From NCBI RefSeq assembly GCF_030551755.1, contig NZ_JAUPEC010000007.1, positions 1 through 64,000 on the forward strand: 64,000 nt of DNA, given 5' to 3'. The translations under genes and the position numbers were made by a program. Position 1 is the stretch's first letter. Each line of letters opens with the position of its first letter. The notes below the pieces were generated by a model. That model was not told the origin of the DNA, searched no databases, and saw only the letters and a program-made list of their open reading frames with translations. The stretch comes from Pseudocolwellia sp. AS88. GTDB taxonomy: Bacteria; Pseudomonadota; Gammaproteobacteria; Enterobacterales; Alteromonadaceae. Below, piece by piece: positions 8,758-18,316 of the stretch.

Positions 8758-10341
8758 CTACCAAGATGTAGCATTGGCTTGAGCCATGTCGTAGCGCCAA
8801 TCTTCTGGTATTACAACTTCATCCAACAAAACATTTGCATTAATAGTAGGGTAAAGTTGCTCGTAGGTTTTAATGTTTATGCCTTCTACCCTACGATTCA
8901 GATGTTTAGGTTCAAGGTCTTCAACACCATTTAAACCAGCAGCTCCAATTAGCTCAACTAAGTTTTTAACAGTTTCACGTTGAAAGTTAGCAACACGTTG
9001 TGATTTATCAGTAACAATAATCGCTTTATTACGAGAAGGGTTTTGCGTCGCTATACCTGTAGGACAGTGATCGGTATTACAAGTACGTGCTTGAATACAG
9101 CCTAATGAAAGCATCATTCCACGAGCCGAGTTAACCGTGTCTGCACCTAACGCCATGGCTCTTAAAATATGAAATGCTGAAAACATTTTTCCTGAGGCAA
9201 TAATGCGCATTTTGTCTCTAAGGCCAAAACCGATTAAAGCATTATTCACAAAAATTAAAGCGTCTTTTATAGGTGTTCCTACAGAGTTGGTCATTTCAGT
9301 AGGTGCAGCACCGGTTCCGCCTTCACCACCATCAACGGTAATAAAGTCAGGAGTAATCCCTGTTGCGATCATGCCTTTACAAATACCTAAAAACTCGTCA
9401 CGACGACCTACACAAAACTTAAAACCTATAGGTTTGCCTCCTGACAATTCTCTTAACTGTTTAACAAAAAACAATAATTCTGTTGGATTTGAAAAAGCAC
9501 TATGTGCAGGTGGTGAAACCACATCAGCTCCCATAGGAACATGACGAATAGCGGCTATTTCTTCAGTTAATTTGGCGGCAGGTAGTATGCCTCCATGCCC
9601 TGGTTTAGCACCTTGAGACAACTTAATCTCTATCATTTTCACAACATCTTTTGTTGCATTAGTTTTGAAGGTTTCAGGATTAAAGTTACCTTGGTCATCA
9701 CGACAACCAAAATATCCCGTTCCAATTTGCCATACAATGTCTCCACCGTGCTCTAAATGATAAGGACTCATACTGCCCTCACCGGTATTATGTGAAAAAC
9801 CACCAATTTTAGCGCCACGATTAAGTGACATAATGGCATTTTTACTTAATGCACCATAACTCATAGCAGAGATATTAAGTACAGAAGACATATAAGGTTT
9901 AGTACAGTCAGGACCACCAAACTTAACACGCGGATCAAAGTCAGTAAGATGTTTAGGCTGCATTGAATGGTTCACCCATTCATATCCTGCACGATTTACA
10001 TCAAAAATGGTACCGAAAGGACGAGTATCTCTATCACCTTTAGCACGTTGATAAACTAATGATCTAAATTCTCTAGAAATTGGAGTTCCACTGGTATCAG
10101 ATTCAACAAAATATTGTTGAATTTCAGGTCTAACAGCTTCTAACACATAACGAAATCGCCCGAATATAGGATATAAACGACGGATAGAATGTTTAATTTG
10201 TAATATGTCGTACAACCCCATCAAAATTACCGGACCGACAATAGCAAAAGCCCATAACCAAGTAGGTGATATAGCTGATAGTCCAATAATTAAAATGATA
10301 GATGTGAACATGAATGTGATAAAGATTTGACGCATAGTCAT
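8758..10341 (-). CDS. FMN-binding glutamate synthase family protein
   Basis: A 527-aa protein made of an N-terminal hydrophobic anchor (about residues 5-45) and a glutamate synthase central/FMN domain. Typical blocks are visible: NTGEGSMSPYHLEHGGD, GHGGILPAAK, VDGGEGGTGAAP, and an iron-sulfur cysteine cluster C-x5-C-x4-C (GCIQARTCNTDHCPTG, near residue 415). These match the catalytic part of GltB, but the amidotransferase and GXGXG domains are absent, so it is not a complete NADPH glutamate synthase. Such stand-alone proteins are common and their electron donor and true substrate are poorly defined. It is preceded by AAAGGAAAA as ribosome binding site. No gltD lies nearby. Confidence 0.85.
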   Translation of the reverse strand: MTMRQIFITFMFTSIILIIGLSAISPTWLWAFAIVGPVILMGLYDILQIKHSIRRLYPIFGRFRYVLEAVRPEIQQYFVESDTSGTPISREFRSLVYQRAKGDRDTRPFGTIFDVNRAGYEWVNHSMQPKHLTDFDPRVKFGGPDCTKPYMSSVLNISAMSYGALSKNAIMSLNRGAKIGGFSHNTGEGSMSPYHLEHGGDIVWQIGTGYFGCRDDQGNFNPETFKTNATKDVVKMIEIKLSQGAKPGHGGILPAAKLTEEIAAIRHVPMGADVVSPPAHSAFSNPTELLFFVKQLRELSGGKPIGFKFCVGRRDEFLGICKGMIATGITPDFITVDGGEGGTGAAPTEMTNSVGTPIKDALIFVNNALIGFGLRDKMRIIASGKMFSAFHILRAMALGADTVNSARGMMLSLGCIQARTCNTDHCPTGIATQNPSRNKAIIVTDKSQRVANFQRETVKNLVELIGAAGLNGVEDLEPKHLNRRVEGINIKTYEQLYPTINANVLLDEVVIPEDWRYDMAQANATSW

Positions 10342-10796
10342 ACAGGATTTTCCTTTATTTTTATTTTTTTTGAGTTGCTTTAGTTTTTTATAAGACAGTA
10401 TCTTCGCTATTTAAATTTCAATAGAGATGATGTTACTGAATATTTCTAAAGGAAAATCTAAGGGCAAGAACTAAGATTTTTAATGATTAAGTTTAATAAT
10501 CAATACTATATATTTTGTTTAACCTAGGCGGAGTTTCTCTATCAATTTTGATCATAGGCGATTAGAAAATAATATAAATTAATTTGTTAGAAGCGAGATT
10601 TAGATATGTTTTAGACGAATGATACTTAAACCAATAAGCATGGGAGGATTTTAAATTAGACTTTTTTATGAGAGATTCTCATATAGTGATTTAAAGTTTC
10701 TAAGGCTGATTGAAGTTTAATCGTTAAAATATTTAAAGATTTTTTAATAAAATAACCACTAAACATCAACAGGCTTTGAAACAAATAAAGTAGCTG
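10342..10796. other. 455-bp intergenic region without recognised feature
   Basis: AT-rich spacer between two minus-strand genes. It must hold the promoter of the glutamate-synthase-like gene, but no convincing -35/-10 pair, long hairpin or ORF with a ribosome binding site was seen. The short ATG reading frames on the plus strand around 10640-10690 end within ten codons. Confidence 0.5.
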
Positions 10797-11432
10797 TTAG
10801 CGACGATGTACCATTAATGTACCTGAAACATTGCCAACACTAATTTCGGAAAATGTTTGATAGTCAACATCGTTGAAGAAGTCTTGATATTTCTTAGTCG
10901 TTACATAAACCACAACACCTTCACTTTCAGCATCTTCTTCTAAAATAGTATTAATTGCGGCAACTAAATAATGACCAAAACCATGATGTTGGTGAAGTGG
11001 ATGTATCGCAATGAATGACAACATATGAAACTTTTTCAATGGTACTGCGGCAAGTATTTTTTCTTCTTTTTCAATTAATTGCTTAGTGCTGTAATAACCA
11101 GCACCTAATAACATTTTTAAACGCCAATGCCAGAATCTTTCAGATCCCATGCCAACATCTGGTTTATTTAGGCAAGCAACGCCAACAATACTTTCACCTA
11201 AGTAAAGCCCAACCATAGGTTGTTGAGCTTTCCAGAAAGCATTAAGTTCTTCACGAATTGATGTTCTTAATCTCTGCTCGTAATCAGGTTTATCACCATT
11301 AAAAATGTCTAAAAAAACAGGGTCATCGTGGTAGGCTTGATACAATAAAGAAGCAGCAAGTTTTAAATCTTCAGGCGCTAAATACTCAGCCCGTACTTCT
11401 AAATCAGTTTTTGCAGATATTGTATCATTCAT
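10797..11432 (-). CDS. GNAT family N-acetyltransferase
   Basis: Protein of 211 aa with the Gcn5-related acetyltransferase fold. The acetyl-CoA binding segment is visible around residues 138-160 (LSFIAIHPLHQHHGFGHYL, matching the R/Q-x-x-G-x-G/A pattern as Q-HHGFGH), preceded by a strand with GLYLGESIVGVACL. The C-terminus (YQDFFNDVDYQTFSE) looks like the usual residue-recognition helix and strand of standalone GNATs. The acceptor substrate cannot be predicted. The gene is monocistronic; the downstream neighbour is 455 bp away. Confidence 0.82.
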   Translation of the reverse strand: MNDTISAKTDLEVRAEYLAPEDLKLAASLLYQAYHDDPVFLDIFNGDKPDYEQRLRTSIREELNAFWKAQQPMVGLYLGESIVGVACLNKPDVGMGSERFWHWRLKMLLGAGYYSTKQLIEKEEKILAAVPLKKFHMLSFIAIHPLHQHHGFGHYLVAAINTILEEDAESEGVVVYVTTKKYQDFFNDVDYQTFSEISVGNVSGTLMVHRR

Positions 11433-11587
11433 CCAAATTTCCTCAGTTTAACTTGTATATTTTATTATAGGTTTAATTTTTAAAATAACTAAAATTAACG
11501 CTTATTTGTTTTTAGATAACTATAGACTATATACAATATCAACATATTTTATAGTGAGCAAATATTGAGCATGAGGTGTATTTTTCT

Positions 11588-11968
11588 TTAAATCGCTTCT
11601 ATACGTTGATAACTTCCACCAGAACCTATTTCAGTGAGAATATTGTTCTCAAACTGTAAGTATGTACATTCATCTTTACTAGTAACGCCATCTTTATGTA
11701 AGCGTTGAGTTCGATAATATATGACTTTCACCTCTTTACCTTTTACTTGATAAGACTCAGTAAAGTCTGCAACACCTAATAAAGTAGATGCCTGACTGTA
11801 TTCACTATTTAAAGCTAAACTCTCAATATTTTTGCGATTTTCAAACTCATTGCTATGTTTCTTTTGAAAGCTATGCTCATCCTTATCTCCATCAATAGCT
11901 ATAACACAACCTGTTAATCCAAATGTGATTGGAGCGACAATAAATAATGCGAGTAATGATTTTTTCAT
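11588..11968 (-). CDS. DUF3192 family lipoprotein
   Basis: A 126-aa lipoprotein: signal peptide of 20 residues ends in the lipobox LTGC (C21). The residue after the cysteine is V, not D, so Lol-dependent sorting to the outer membrane is likely. The mature part has an NRKNIESLALNSEYSQASTL segment followed by beta-rich SYQVKGKEVKVIYYRTQR, which matches the DUF3192 family found in Shewanella, Vibrio and Alteromonadales. The SmpA/OmlA-like fold suggests an envelope role; the function is unknown. It is monocistronic, with AAGGATAAT upstream of the start. Confidence 0.78.
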   Translation of the reverse strand: MKKSLLALFIVAPITFGLTGCVIAIDGDKDEHSFQKKHSNEFENRKNIESLALNSEYSQASTLLGVADFTESYQVKGKEVKVIYYRTQRLHKDGVTSKDECTYLQFENNILTEIGSGGSYQRIEAI

Positions 11969-12196
11969 AATTATCCTTAAAGAGTTATAAATGTATTTTT
12001 GATGAAAAGATATTTAGTACCAAGCTGAATAATTAATTGATCAACTTGCTATAACATCGTTATTAAGACAGCAAATATCAAACCAGAAAACTAACTAATT
12101 GATTTTGTTTAGTTAATATTTAAATGAATAGAAAAACATATTTTTAATTAGTAAAATGCACTAAAATTTAGTGAATAAATTATTGGGTTTATATAA

Positions 12197-12544
12197 ATGA
12201 CTAACTTTGAAAGAATTACAATTATTGCTAATCAACTAGCAAATGCAGGAAAAAAACCAACAATAGCGTTAATTAAAGCAAAATTACCTAATCCTGTGCC
12301 ACTTCCACAAATTATAGGCGCATTAAAAAGCTGGCATCATGAGCCCGAAAATTGTGTATTTCCTGAAGTTAAAACCATTGAAAGTTCAGGTGAAAGTAAA
12401 GTTGAAGAAAAAATAAAAAGCGAAGACAACACATTAACTCTAGAACAAGTTAATGCTTTAATAAATTCGGCATTATCGCCTGTAAAAGAAGAATTGGCTG
12501 AAGTAAAAAAACAACTACAGCAATTAAAACAGGCGAATAGCTAA
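12197..12544 (+). CDS. Small KfrA-like helical protein
   Basis: Protein of 115 aa. The N-terminal half (residues 3-50, ERITIIANQLANAGKKPTIA then an ...IIGALKSW helix) resembles the helix-turn-helix start of KfrA-type DNA-binding proteins, which share a pattern of an A..L...G..P..A/V..I...L segment ending in a W. The middle is acidic and low-complexity. The C-terminus (about 85-113) is a predicted coiled coil, again as in KfrA but much shorter. This suggests a small dimerising DNA-binding protein. It is convergent with syd and has its own promoter region. Family assignment is by eye only. Confidence 0.5.
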   Translation: MTNFERITIIANQLANAGKKPTIALIKAKLPNPVPLPQIIGALKSWHHEPENCVFPEVKTIESSGESKVEEKIKSEDNTLTLEQVNALINSALSPVKEELAEVKKQLQQLKQANS

Positions 12545-12584
12545 CAAAATACGTAAGAACTTATATAAGTATTTAAAGGATTAG

Positions 12585-13163
12585 TTAAACATCTTCATTT
12601 AGAGAGTTTGCAATAGGCGTTAAACTCTCTAAAAACTCAACAAGGTTATTAGCTAGTTTCTTATGAGGCACACAACCCACCTGCTCTACCCAAACCTCAC
12701 CAGACTCATTATCTAATGAAATAATCATATCGTCTTCATCAGTAACCGCAAAAAACAGAGTAACATTTTGTTTAAGCTTCTGTTTCATCATGATGTGACC
12801 AATTAAGTTTTGTTGTAACCTTTCAAAATCATCTTTATTCCAAGGTAATAACAACGACAAATTACCGTCTTTGGATTCAGCATCAAGAGATTCGCTGTAA
12901 ATACAAGTGAAATAGTCTTGTATATCTTGATGAATAGTAAGGCCTAGGGCTTTGCCTACATTATCAAAATTTAACTCATCTTCAATTACCACAGGTTGCC
13001 AATAAATTTCATGATCATTAACTTGTCCTTTCTCACAAGGCGAAATCCAGTCGGTATCGGCTTCAACACTAGGTAAATGTTGATGAGTTAACTGATAGTT
13101 TTCAATGTATGATGAAGTAAAAGCAAGCAGAGTATTCTTTACAGGAGTATTTGGTAATGTCAT
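12585..13163 (-). CDS. syd: SecY-interacting protein Syd
   Basis: Syd is a soluble protein that binds SecY at the inner membrane and has been proposed to check the quality of the SecYEG complex. The conserved Syd core is visible: DWISPCEKG, IYWQPV, the long region LGLTIHQDIQDYF, and GHIMMKQKLKQ with the C-terminal ESGEVWVEQVG. I place the start at the internal ATG (13163), giving 192 aa, because it is preceded by AAAGGATC and begins MTLPNTPVKN as in relatives. An in-frame ATG 45 bp further upstream (13208) has no ribosome binding site and would push into the shared promoter. It is divergent from queF, as in enteric bacteria. Confidence 0.9.
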   Translation of the reverse strand: MTLPNTPVKNTLLAFTSSYIENYQLTHQHLPSVEADTDWISPCEKGQVNDHEIYWQPVVIEDELNFDNVGKALGLTIHQDIQDYFTCIYSESLDAESKDGNLSLLLPWNKDDFERLQQNLIGHIMMKQKLKQNVTLFFAVTDEDDMIISLDNESGEVWVEQVGCVPHKKLANNLVEFLESLTPIANSLNEDV

Positions 13164-13242
13164 ATCAGAGAAAGATCCTTTAAAATGGCTAAAATATTCA
13201 GCGTGCAAATTACGTTAACATAAACTTGATAACAAGCCCTTT

Positions 13243-14091
13243 ATGACTTTATACAAAAATTCTATCGAACTAAATGGTTTATCTCTAGGTAAACCAACCG
13301 AATATTGTAGTGAATACAATCCATCTTTATTACAAGCTGTGCCTCGCTCTTTAAACCGTGATGGTCTAGGAATAAAAGCGAATGACCTTAAATTTAAAGG
13401 TGAAGATGTTTGGTACGGTTATGAACTTTCATGGCTTAACAGCAAAGGCAAACCTATTGTAGCGGTTGCAGAGTTTAGGTTTGATTGTACAAGCCCTAAT
13501 ATTGTTGAATCTAAATCTTTTAAGCTATATTTAAATAGCTTTAATCAAAGTAAATTCTCAAATTGGGATGAAGTAGAACAACACTTAACGCACGATCTTT
13601 CTCAAACATCGGGTACACAAGCAAAAGTAAGTTTATTTAAAGTTGATGAATGTGAGGCTTTAGCTATTGCGCCAATTTCAGCAAGCTGTATTGATGAATT
13701 AGATGTATCGATTGAAACATACGAGATTGATTCAAGCTTATTAGCCCTTTCAAATACAAATCAACAAGTTGAAAATAAAAAATTAATCAGCCATTTGTTA
13801 AAATCTAATTGTTTGATCACTAATCAGCCTGACTGGGCAAGTGTATATATTACTTATTCAGGATCTGAAATCGATGAAGCTGCATTATTACGCTACTTGA
13901 TATCATTTAGACAACATAACGAATTTCACGAACAATGTGTGGAAAGAATATTCACCGATATTATGGCAACTTGTAAGCCAGATAAACTGAGTGTTTTTGC
14001 TCGTTATACTCGTAGAGGTGGTTTAGATATAAACCCTTACCGCTCTACTGAAACAAGCGTTGCTCCAGCACTTCGTACATTGCGCCAGTAA
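13243..14091 (+). CDS. queF: NADPH-dependent 7-cyano-7-deazaguanine reductase QueF
   Basis: Reduces preQ0 to preQ1 in queuosine biosynthesis. At 282 aa it equals the E. coli long (two-domain, YqcD-type) form. The substrate-pocket motif ESKSFKLYLNSFNQ (about residues 89-102) is intact. The catalytic cysteine lies in SNCLITNQPDW (about C190), with FHEQC further downstream near 225-229. The gene follows syd divergently, keeping the E. coli syd-queF arrangement, and ends in a long hairpin terminator. Confidence 0.96.
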   Translation: MTLYKNSIELNGLSLGKPTEYCSEYNPSLLQAVPRSLNRDGLGIKANDLKFKGEDVWYGYELSWLNSKGKPIVAVAEFRFDCTSPNIVESKSFKLYLNSFNQSKFSNWDEVEQHLTHDLSQTSGTQAKVSLFKVDECEALAIAPISASCIDELDVSIETYEIDSSLLALSNTNQQVENKKLISHLLKSNCLITNQPDWASVYITYSGSEIDEAALLRYLISFRQHNEFHEQCVERIFTDIMATCKPDKLSVFARYTRRGGLDINPYRSTETSVAPALRTLRQ

Positions 14092-14117
14092 TTAGGATTA
14101 AAAAGTATGTTGTAAAC

Positions 14118-14166
14118 AAAAGGTAAGTTTAATGAAAAATTAATATTAACTAACAACTTACCTTTT
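14118..14166 (+). terminator. Candidate terminator after queF
   Basis: AAAAGGTAAGTT (14118-14129) pairs perfectly with AACTTACCTTTT (14155-14166). The loop is long (25 bases) and AT-rich. Location 27 bp after the queF stop and the terminal T-run support a terminator. Confidence 0.55.
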
Positions 14167-14325
14167 ATAGTTAGCTTGAAATATTCGGTGATATGTTTAA
14201 CTTTAATATATACTCAAATTAATATAAGTTAAAAACATTCATCTCAATCTGAAAATTTATTTACTTTATTTTTAAGAATAGAAATAAAGTAGTAATTATT
14301 ATATTTGCAGGAAATAATTATTTTT

Positions 14326-15930
14326 ATGAGCGATAAATCATCACCTGATGCACAAATTATTCAATTAAAACGTAAATTAGAAGCAGCTATTGCTTCTCGT
14401 GCATTATTAGAAAATGATTTAAAAGCACAATCTTCGATGCTAATCGAATTTATTGCAAAGTTAACTCAAACCTGTAAAGGACAAGATAAAACACTTGATA
14501 ACAAACTTGCTAATTTACGCTCTTTACTAAAAAAATCTGCAGCCTTAGCCGATATAGAAAAAGAAATAGCCCTTGTTTCACAACTGCTTCAAAAACATTC
14601 AAGCACTAATGCTGCCAATATAAAATCTCTACATACAGATTTTTTATCAGCAGGAAAGTCATTACAAAAAATTAATGGTTTACCTGGGGACTTAAGACGA
14701 GATTTACGTGCGTTAATAGAAAGCGCTGAAGATGAAAAAGATGCCGTTGTTCAATACGTCCCTATTTTAAATAAATTAATTGCTTTTTATACCATGGCGC
14801 TAGCCAGTAAAGTTAGTGAAAACACCGATAAAAGCACGAATAAATCTACTCAAGAGTTACCAATTTCCACTGCCGAAACTTCAACGATACAGCCTGTAAA
14901 TAAAGCCTTTATCGATAAATTTTCAATTATATTGAATGAATTAGCCTTATCAGATATTAATACGAAACAGCTATCGACCGTAAAAGCTAAGATAAAACCT
15001 GATATGTCTAACGACAATTTATTAGACCGCTTCTTTGAAGTGTTTGATGTGATTGTTGAAGATTTAAAAAATGAACGAAACACAGCAAAAGTATTTTTAT
15101 CAACGCTAAGTGAGACCTTATCTACAGTTCAATCTGCAGTTAAAACCACATTAGCTGTTAGTGCAGAATCAGGCTCAAAACACGAAAAACTCAATATTAT
15201 TCTACAAAAGCAAGTGGGTGAAATGGCGACAGAAATTAGCAACGCTACTTCCCTATCAAGCATAAAGAATGACATTAATGAAAAATTAAAACGCATTGCT
15301 AGCACATTACAGAAAAAGTCTGAATTTGAAGTTGAACAAAATAGTTTATTACAATCTCAAATGAAAGATATGGCATCTAAAGTTGAAGCGCTTCAAGAAG
15401 AAAGCAGAACCTTTGAAAAGCGTATTCAAGAGCAACAAGCTCGCAGTATGCAAGATGCGTTAACTAAGTTAGCCAATAGAGCCTGCTTTGATGATTACTA
15501 TGCAAAATCATTAATGAAATATCACAGCAAAAATTTTGAATTAGTCATAGTGGTTCTCGACTTAGACGACTTTAAACGTATAAACGACACTTATGGTCAT
15601 ACTGCTGGAGATAAAACCTTACAAGTCATAGCGAATACATTACAAAAGAATATAGGCGAAAATGCCTTTGTAGCGCGCTACGGTGGTGAAGAGTTTGTAT
15701 TGATTATGTCTCATGTAAACGAAGCAGATGTTAAGCAACGTTTAGATGCTATAAGAAAACAGATCACTCGATTACCTTTTAAATTTAAAAACGATAAAGT
15801 AAGTATTACCATTTCGATAGGTGCAACTCACGTCACCCCTAAAGATAATACTCATACGGCATTCGAGCGAGCAGATGAAGCTTTGTATAAGGCTAAAGCT
15901 GAAGGCAAAAACCAAGTCATTTATGTATAG
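14326..15930 (+). CDS. Diguanylate cyclase with long helical N-terminal region
   Basis: A 534-aa GGDEF protein making cyclic di-GMP. Residues 1-360 are helical and partly coiled coil without membrane segments, so a cytoplasmic sensor is likely; its ligand is unknown. The catalytic domain (about 365-534) begins with the typical DALTKLANR helix, has DLDDFKRINDTYGH and the active site GGEEF near residue 453. The inhibitory RxxD site normally five residues before GGEEF is absent (ENAF), so product inhibition through an I-site is unlikely. I chose ATG 14326 (MSDKSSP) over TTG 14305; AGGA lies 13 bases upstream, rather far. It interrupts the queF-ppnN order known from enterics. Confidence 0.9.
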   Translation: MSDKSSPDAQIIQLKRKLEAAIASRALLENDLKAQSSMLIEFIAKLTQTCKGQDKTLDNKLANLRSLLKKSAALADIEKEIALVSQLLQKHSSTNAANIKSLHTDFLSAGKSLQKINGLPGDLRRDLRALIESAEDEKDAVVQYVPILNKLIAFYTMALASKVSENTDKSTNKSTQELPISTAETSTIQPVNKAFIDKFSIILNELALSDINTKQLSTVKAKIKPDMSNDNLLDRFFEVFDVIVEDLKNERNTAKVFLSTLSETLSTVQSAVKTTLAVSAESGSKHEKLNIILQKQVGEMATEISNATSLSSIKNDINEKLKRIASTLQKKSEFEVEQNSLLQSQMKDMASKVEALQEESRTFEKRIQEQQARSMQDALTKLANRACFDDYYAKSLMKYHSKNFELVIVVLDLDDFKRINDTYGHTAGDKTLQVIANTLQKNIGENAFVARYGGEEFVLIMSHVNEADVKQRLDAIRKQITRLPFKFKNDKVSITISIGATHVTPKDNTHTAFERADEALYKAKAEGKNQVIYV

Positions 15931-15977
15931 TTTTTCTTCACAAGATAACTTCATTTAACTTCCAATGCCTTGATATC

Positions 15978-15999
15978 AAAACCTGTAATAAACGGTTTT
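15978..15999 (+). terminator. Weak hairpin after the diguanylate cyclase gene
   Basis: AAAACC (15978-15983) pairs with GGTTTT (15994-15999) around a 10-base loop. The stem is short and the T-run brief, so this is a tentative call. Confidence 0.35.
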
Positions 16000-16036
16000 A
16001 TGTCAGGATATCCCCTCAATCCGAAAAGGATTTAAT

Positions 16037-17383
16037 ATGCATACACAACTCGACCCTGTAGGAAATATGAAGCTACTTTCTCCTATGGAAGTAGACAAAC
16101 TTCAACAATCGGCCACTAGTGATTTATATAAGCTTTACCGTAATTGTTCTTTGGCTGTATTAAATGCGGGTAGCCATACGGATAATGCCGAAGAAATTTA
16201 CCAATTATCGCCAGATTTTCAAATAAAAATACTCCGCCGCGAACGTGGTATTAAATTAGATTTGCAAAACCCACCTGAACATGCTTTTGTCGATGGCACC
16301 ATAATTAAAGGGATTCAAGAGCATTTATCAGCGGTTTTAAGAGACATATTGTTCACCAATACTAAATATAACAACATTAGCGACGATTCGAGCGAAATCA
16401 CTCATGTCACCTTTGATATTTTGCGCAATGCCAATGTCATTAAGCCAGAAACAGATCCTAATTTAATCACTTGTTGGGGCGGTCACTCTATTAACCAAAT
16501 TGAATATAAATACACCAAAGAAGTAGGTTATCAATTAGGTTTAAGAGGTTTTAATATTTGCACAGGTTGCGGACCTGGTGCTATGAAAGGACCAATGAAA
16601 GGTGCAACCATTAGTCATGCTAAACAACGTAATAACTTTGGTCGTTATATAGGTTTAACTGAACCAAGTATTATTGCAGCCGAGCCACCAAACCCGATAG
16701 TAAATGAACTAGTTATAATGCCTGATATTGAAAAACGATTAGAAGCATTTGTTCGTATATCTCATGGTATTATTATCTTCCCTGGCGGTGCTGGTACCTC
16801 TGAAGAACTACTTTACTTATTAGGCATAATGCTTAACACTAAAAATCAAGCGCAAAAGTTACCCATTATTTTAACGGGTCCAGTTGAAAGTAAAGCTTAT
16901 TTTGAAGAGATTGACGCCTTCATTGGTGCTACATTAGGTGAGAAAGCTCAATCTCTGTATGAGATAATTATTGGTGACTCAGAAAAAGTAGCTAAAACAC
17001 TCAAAGTAAAATTAGAAGATGTACTCACTTATAGAAAAGAAATAGGTGACTCTTACCACTTTAATTGGTCTTTAGTGATAGAGCCAGACTTTCAGCGCCC
17101 TTTTGAGCCAGATCATGAAAGTATGGCAAATCAAAACATTAGCTTTGATCAAGAAACATCAACGCTTGCAGCAAATTTACGACGAATATTTTCAGGTATT
17201 GTTGCTGGTAATGTAAAAGCTTCAGGTATAAAAGAAGTGAGAGAAAAAGGTCCATTTGATATTAAAGGCGATCCAAAGATAATGGCGCTAATGGACAAAC
17301 TCTTAAAGTCTTTTGTCGAACAAGAACGCATGAAACTACCAGGCACAAAATATCAACCTTGTTATAGAGTTATCGGAGAATAA
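16037..17383 (+). CDS. ppnN: Nucleotide 5'-monophosphate nucleosidase PpnN
   Basis: Cleaves purine and pyrimidine nucleoside monophosphates to base and ribose 5-phosphate; in E. coli the enzyme (formerly YgdH) is stimulated by (p)ppGpp. The 448-aa length matches the 454-aa E. coli protein. The N-terminal PpnN domain ([16 protein letters not shown]) is present. The LOG-fold phosphoribohydrolase motif [16 protein letters not shown] lies near residues 250-265, preceded by [16 protein letters not shown] for substrate binding. xni follows after 3 bp, so the two form an operon, probably with its own start in the 106-bp gap behind the cyclase. Confidence 0.94.
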   Translation: MHTQLDPVGNMKLLSPMEVDKLQQSATSDLYKLYRNCSLAVLNAGSHTDNAEEIYQLSPDFQIKILRRERGIKLDLQNPPEHAFVDGTIIKGIQEHLSAVLRDILFTNTKYNNISDDSSEITHVTFDILRNANVIKPETDPNLITCWGGHSINQIEYKYTKEVGYQLGLRGFNICTGCGPGAMKGPMKGATISHAKQRNNFGRYIGLTEPSIIAAEPPNPIVNELVIMPDIEKRLEAFVRISHGIIIFPGGAGTSEELLYLLGIMLNTKNQAQKLPIILTGPVESKAYFEEIDAFIGATLGEKAQSLYEIIIGDSEKVAKTLKVKLEDVLTYRKEIGDSYHFNWSLVIEPDFQRPFEPDHESMANQNISFDQETSTLAANLRRIFSGIVAGNVKASGIKEVREKGPFDIKGDPKIMALMDKLLKSFVEQERMKLPGTKYQPCYRVIGE

Positions 17384-17386
17384 CGA

Positions 17387-18184
17387 ATGAGCGCACATCT
17401 TGTACTTATAGATGCTTTAAACTTGATTAGAAGAATTTATGCGGTACAAGAGCGCCCATTTTTGCTTAATAACGAATTAGCTGACAGCACAAAACAACAA
17501 GTATTGTTCAATACACAACAAGCAACCATCAATGCCGTTAAGAAAATAATAGAGCTTTTGCAGCCTACTCATATCCTAACGGTATTCGATAGTAAAAACC
17601 CTTGTTGGCGTTATGAAATTTTTCCTGACTATAAAAAAGGAAGAAAGAAGATGCCTGAGCACTTAGCTCAGCAGTTACCCTTTATTCAAGACGAATTGAT
17701 GACAATGCGGGTTGACTCGTTAATATCTGAAACTGATGAAGCAGACGACCTTATCGCAACTCTTACTCAAAAAGTGGCGTTAAAAGGCAAAAACGTCACT
17801 ATTGTTTCAACAGATAAGTGTTTCCTGTCGATGTTAAATGAACATATTCATGTTTATGATTATTTTAATAAGCGTTATTTAGATAAAGCTTATGTGGCAG
17901 AAAAGTTTAACGTTACACCAGAGCAACTTATCGACTTTTGGACATTAACTGGCGATAGTACCAATAAGATCCCAGGTGTTGCAGGTATAGGTCAAGTTAC
18001 AGCGGCTAACTTATTAAATGAATATGGAACATTATCAGCCATTACTAACGCTCAAAATTTAAAAACTAGCATAGCTAAAAAACTTGAAGAACATACCGAC
18101 ACTATAGAATTGACAAGTAAATTACTTACTCTAAAAGATGACATTCCTTTAGGTTTTAATTTAAAAGATATTCGCTATCAGTAA
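17387..18184 (+). CDS. xni: Flap endonuclease Xni
   Basis: Xni (YgdG) is a 5'-nuclease of the FEN family, related to the N-terminal domain of DNA polymerase I. The 265-aa protein starts LVLIDALNLIRRIYAVQ, with D9 as first metal ligand. It has the helical arch region, the acidic motif ETDEADDLIATL (about 114-125), VSTDKCF and a helix-hairpin-helix segment PGVAGIGQVTAANLL (about 193-207). Family knowledge: Xni lacks some of the second-metal-site acids of Pol I but retains flap cleavage. Translationally close to ppnN (3 bp). Confidence 0.93.
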   Translation: MSAHLVLIDALNLIRRIYAVQERPFLLNNELADSTKQQVLFNTQQATINAVKKIIELLQPTHILTVFDSKNPCWRYEIFPDYKKGRKKMPEHLAQQLPFIQDELMTMRVDSLISETDEADDLIATLTQKVALKGKNVTIVSTDKCFLSMLNEHIHVYDYFNKRYLDKAYVAEKFNVTPEQLIDFWTLTGDSTNKIPGVAGIGQVTAANLLNEYGTLSAITNAQNLKTSIAKKLEEHTDTIELTSKLLTLKDDIPLGFNLKDIRYQ

Positions 18185-18234
18185 TTTATACCAACGTCTT
18201 ATATCTGTATTTAAAATAATAATCTATAAATTAA

Positions 18235-18261
18235 AAACCCCAAGCCAAAAGCTTAGGGTTT
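18235..18261 (+). terminator. Terminator of the ppnN-xni operon
   Basis: AAACCC and AAGC (18235-18240, 18242-18245) pair with GCTT and GGGTTT (18251-18254, 18256-18261) with one C/A mismatch and a 5-base loop. It lies 50 bp after the xni stop. Confidence 0.6.
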
Positions 18262-18296
18262 AATGTTTGTTGATTCGCTTTATAACGAAATCATAC

Positions 18297-18316
18297 TTAA
18301 CCTGAATTCGGGATAA
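18297..18316. repeat. Extra copy of the MITE terminal repeat, tandem to copy 1
   Basis: TTAACCTGAATTCGGGATAA lies immediately before the left terminus (18317-18336) of MITE copy 1 and matches it at 16 of 20 positions. It is itself nearly palindromic. It could be a relic of a previous insertion at the same site or part of a preferred target. Confidence 0.5.
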
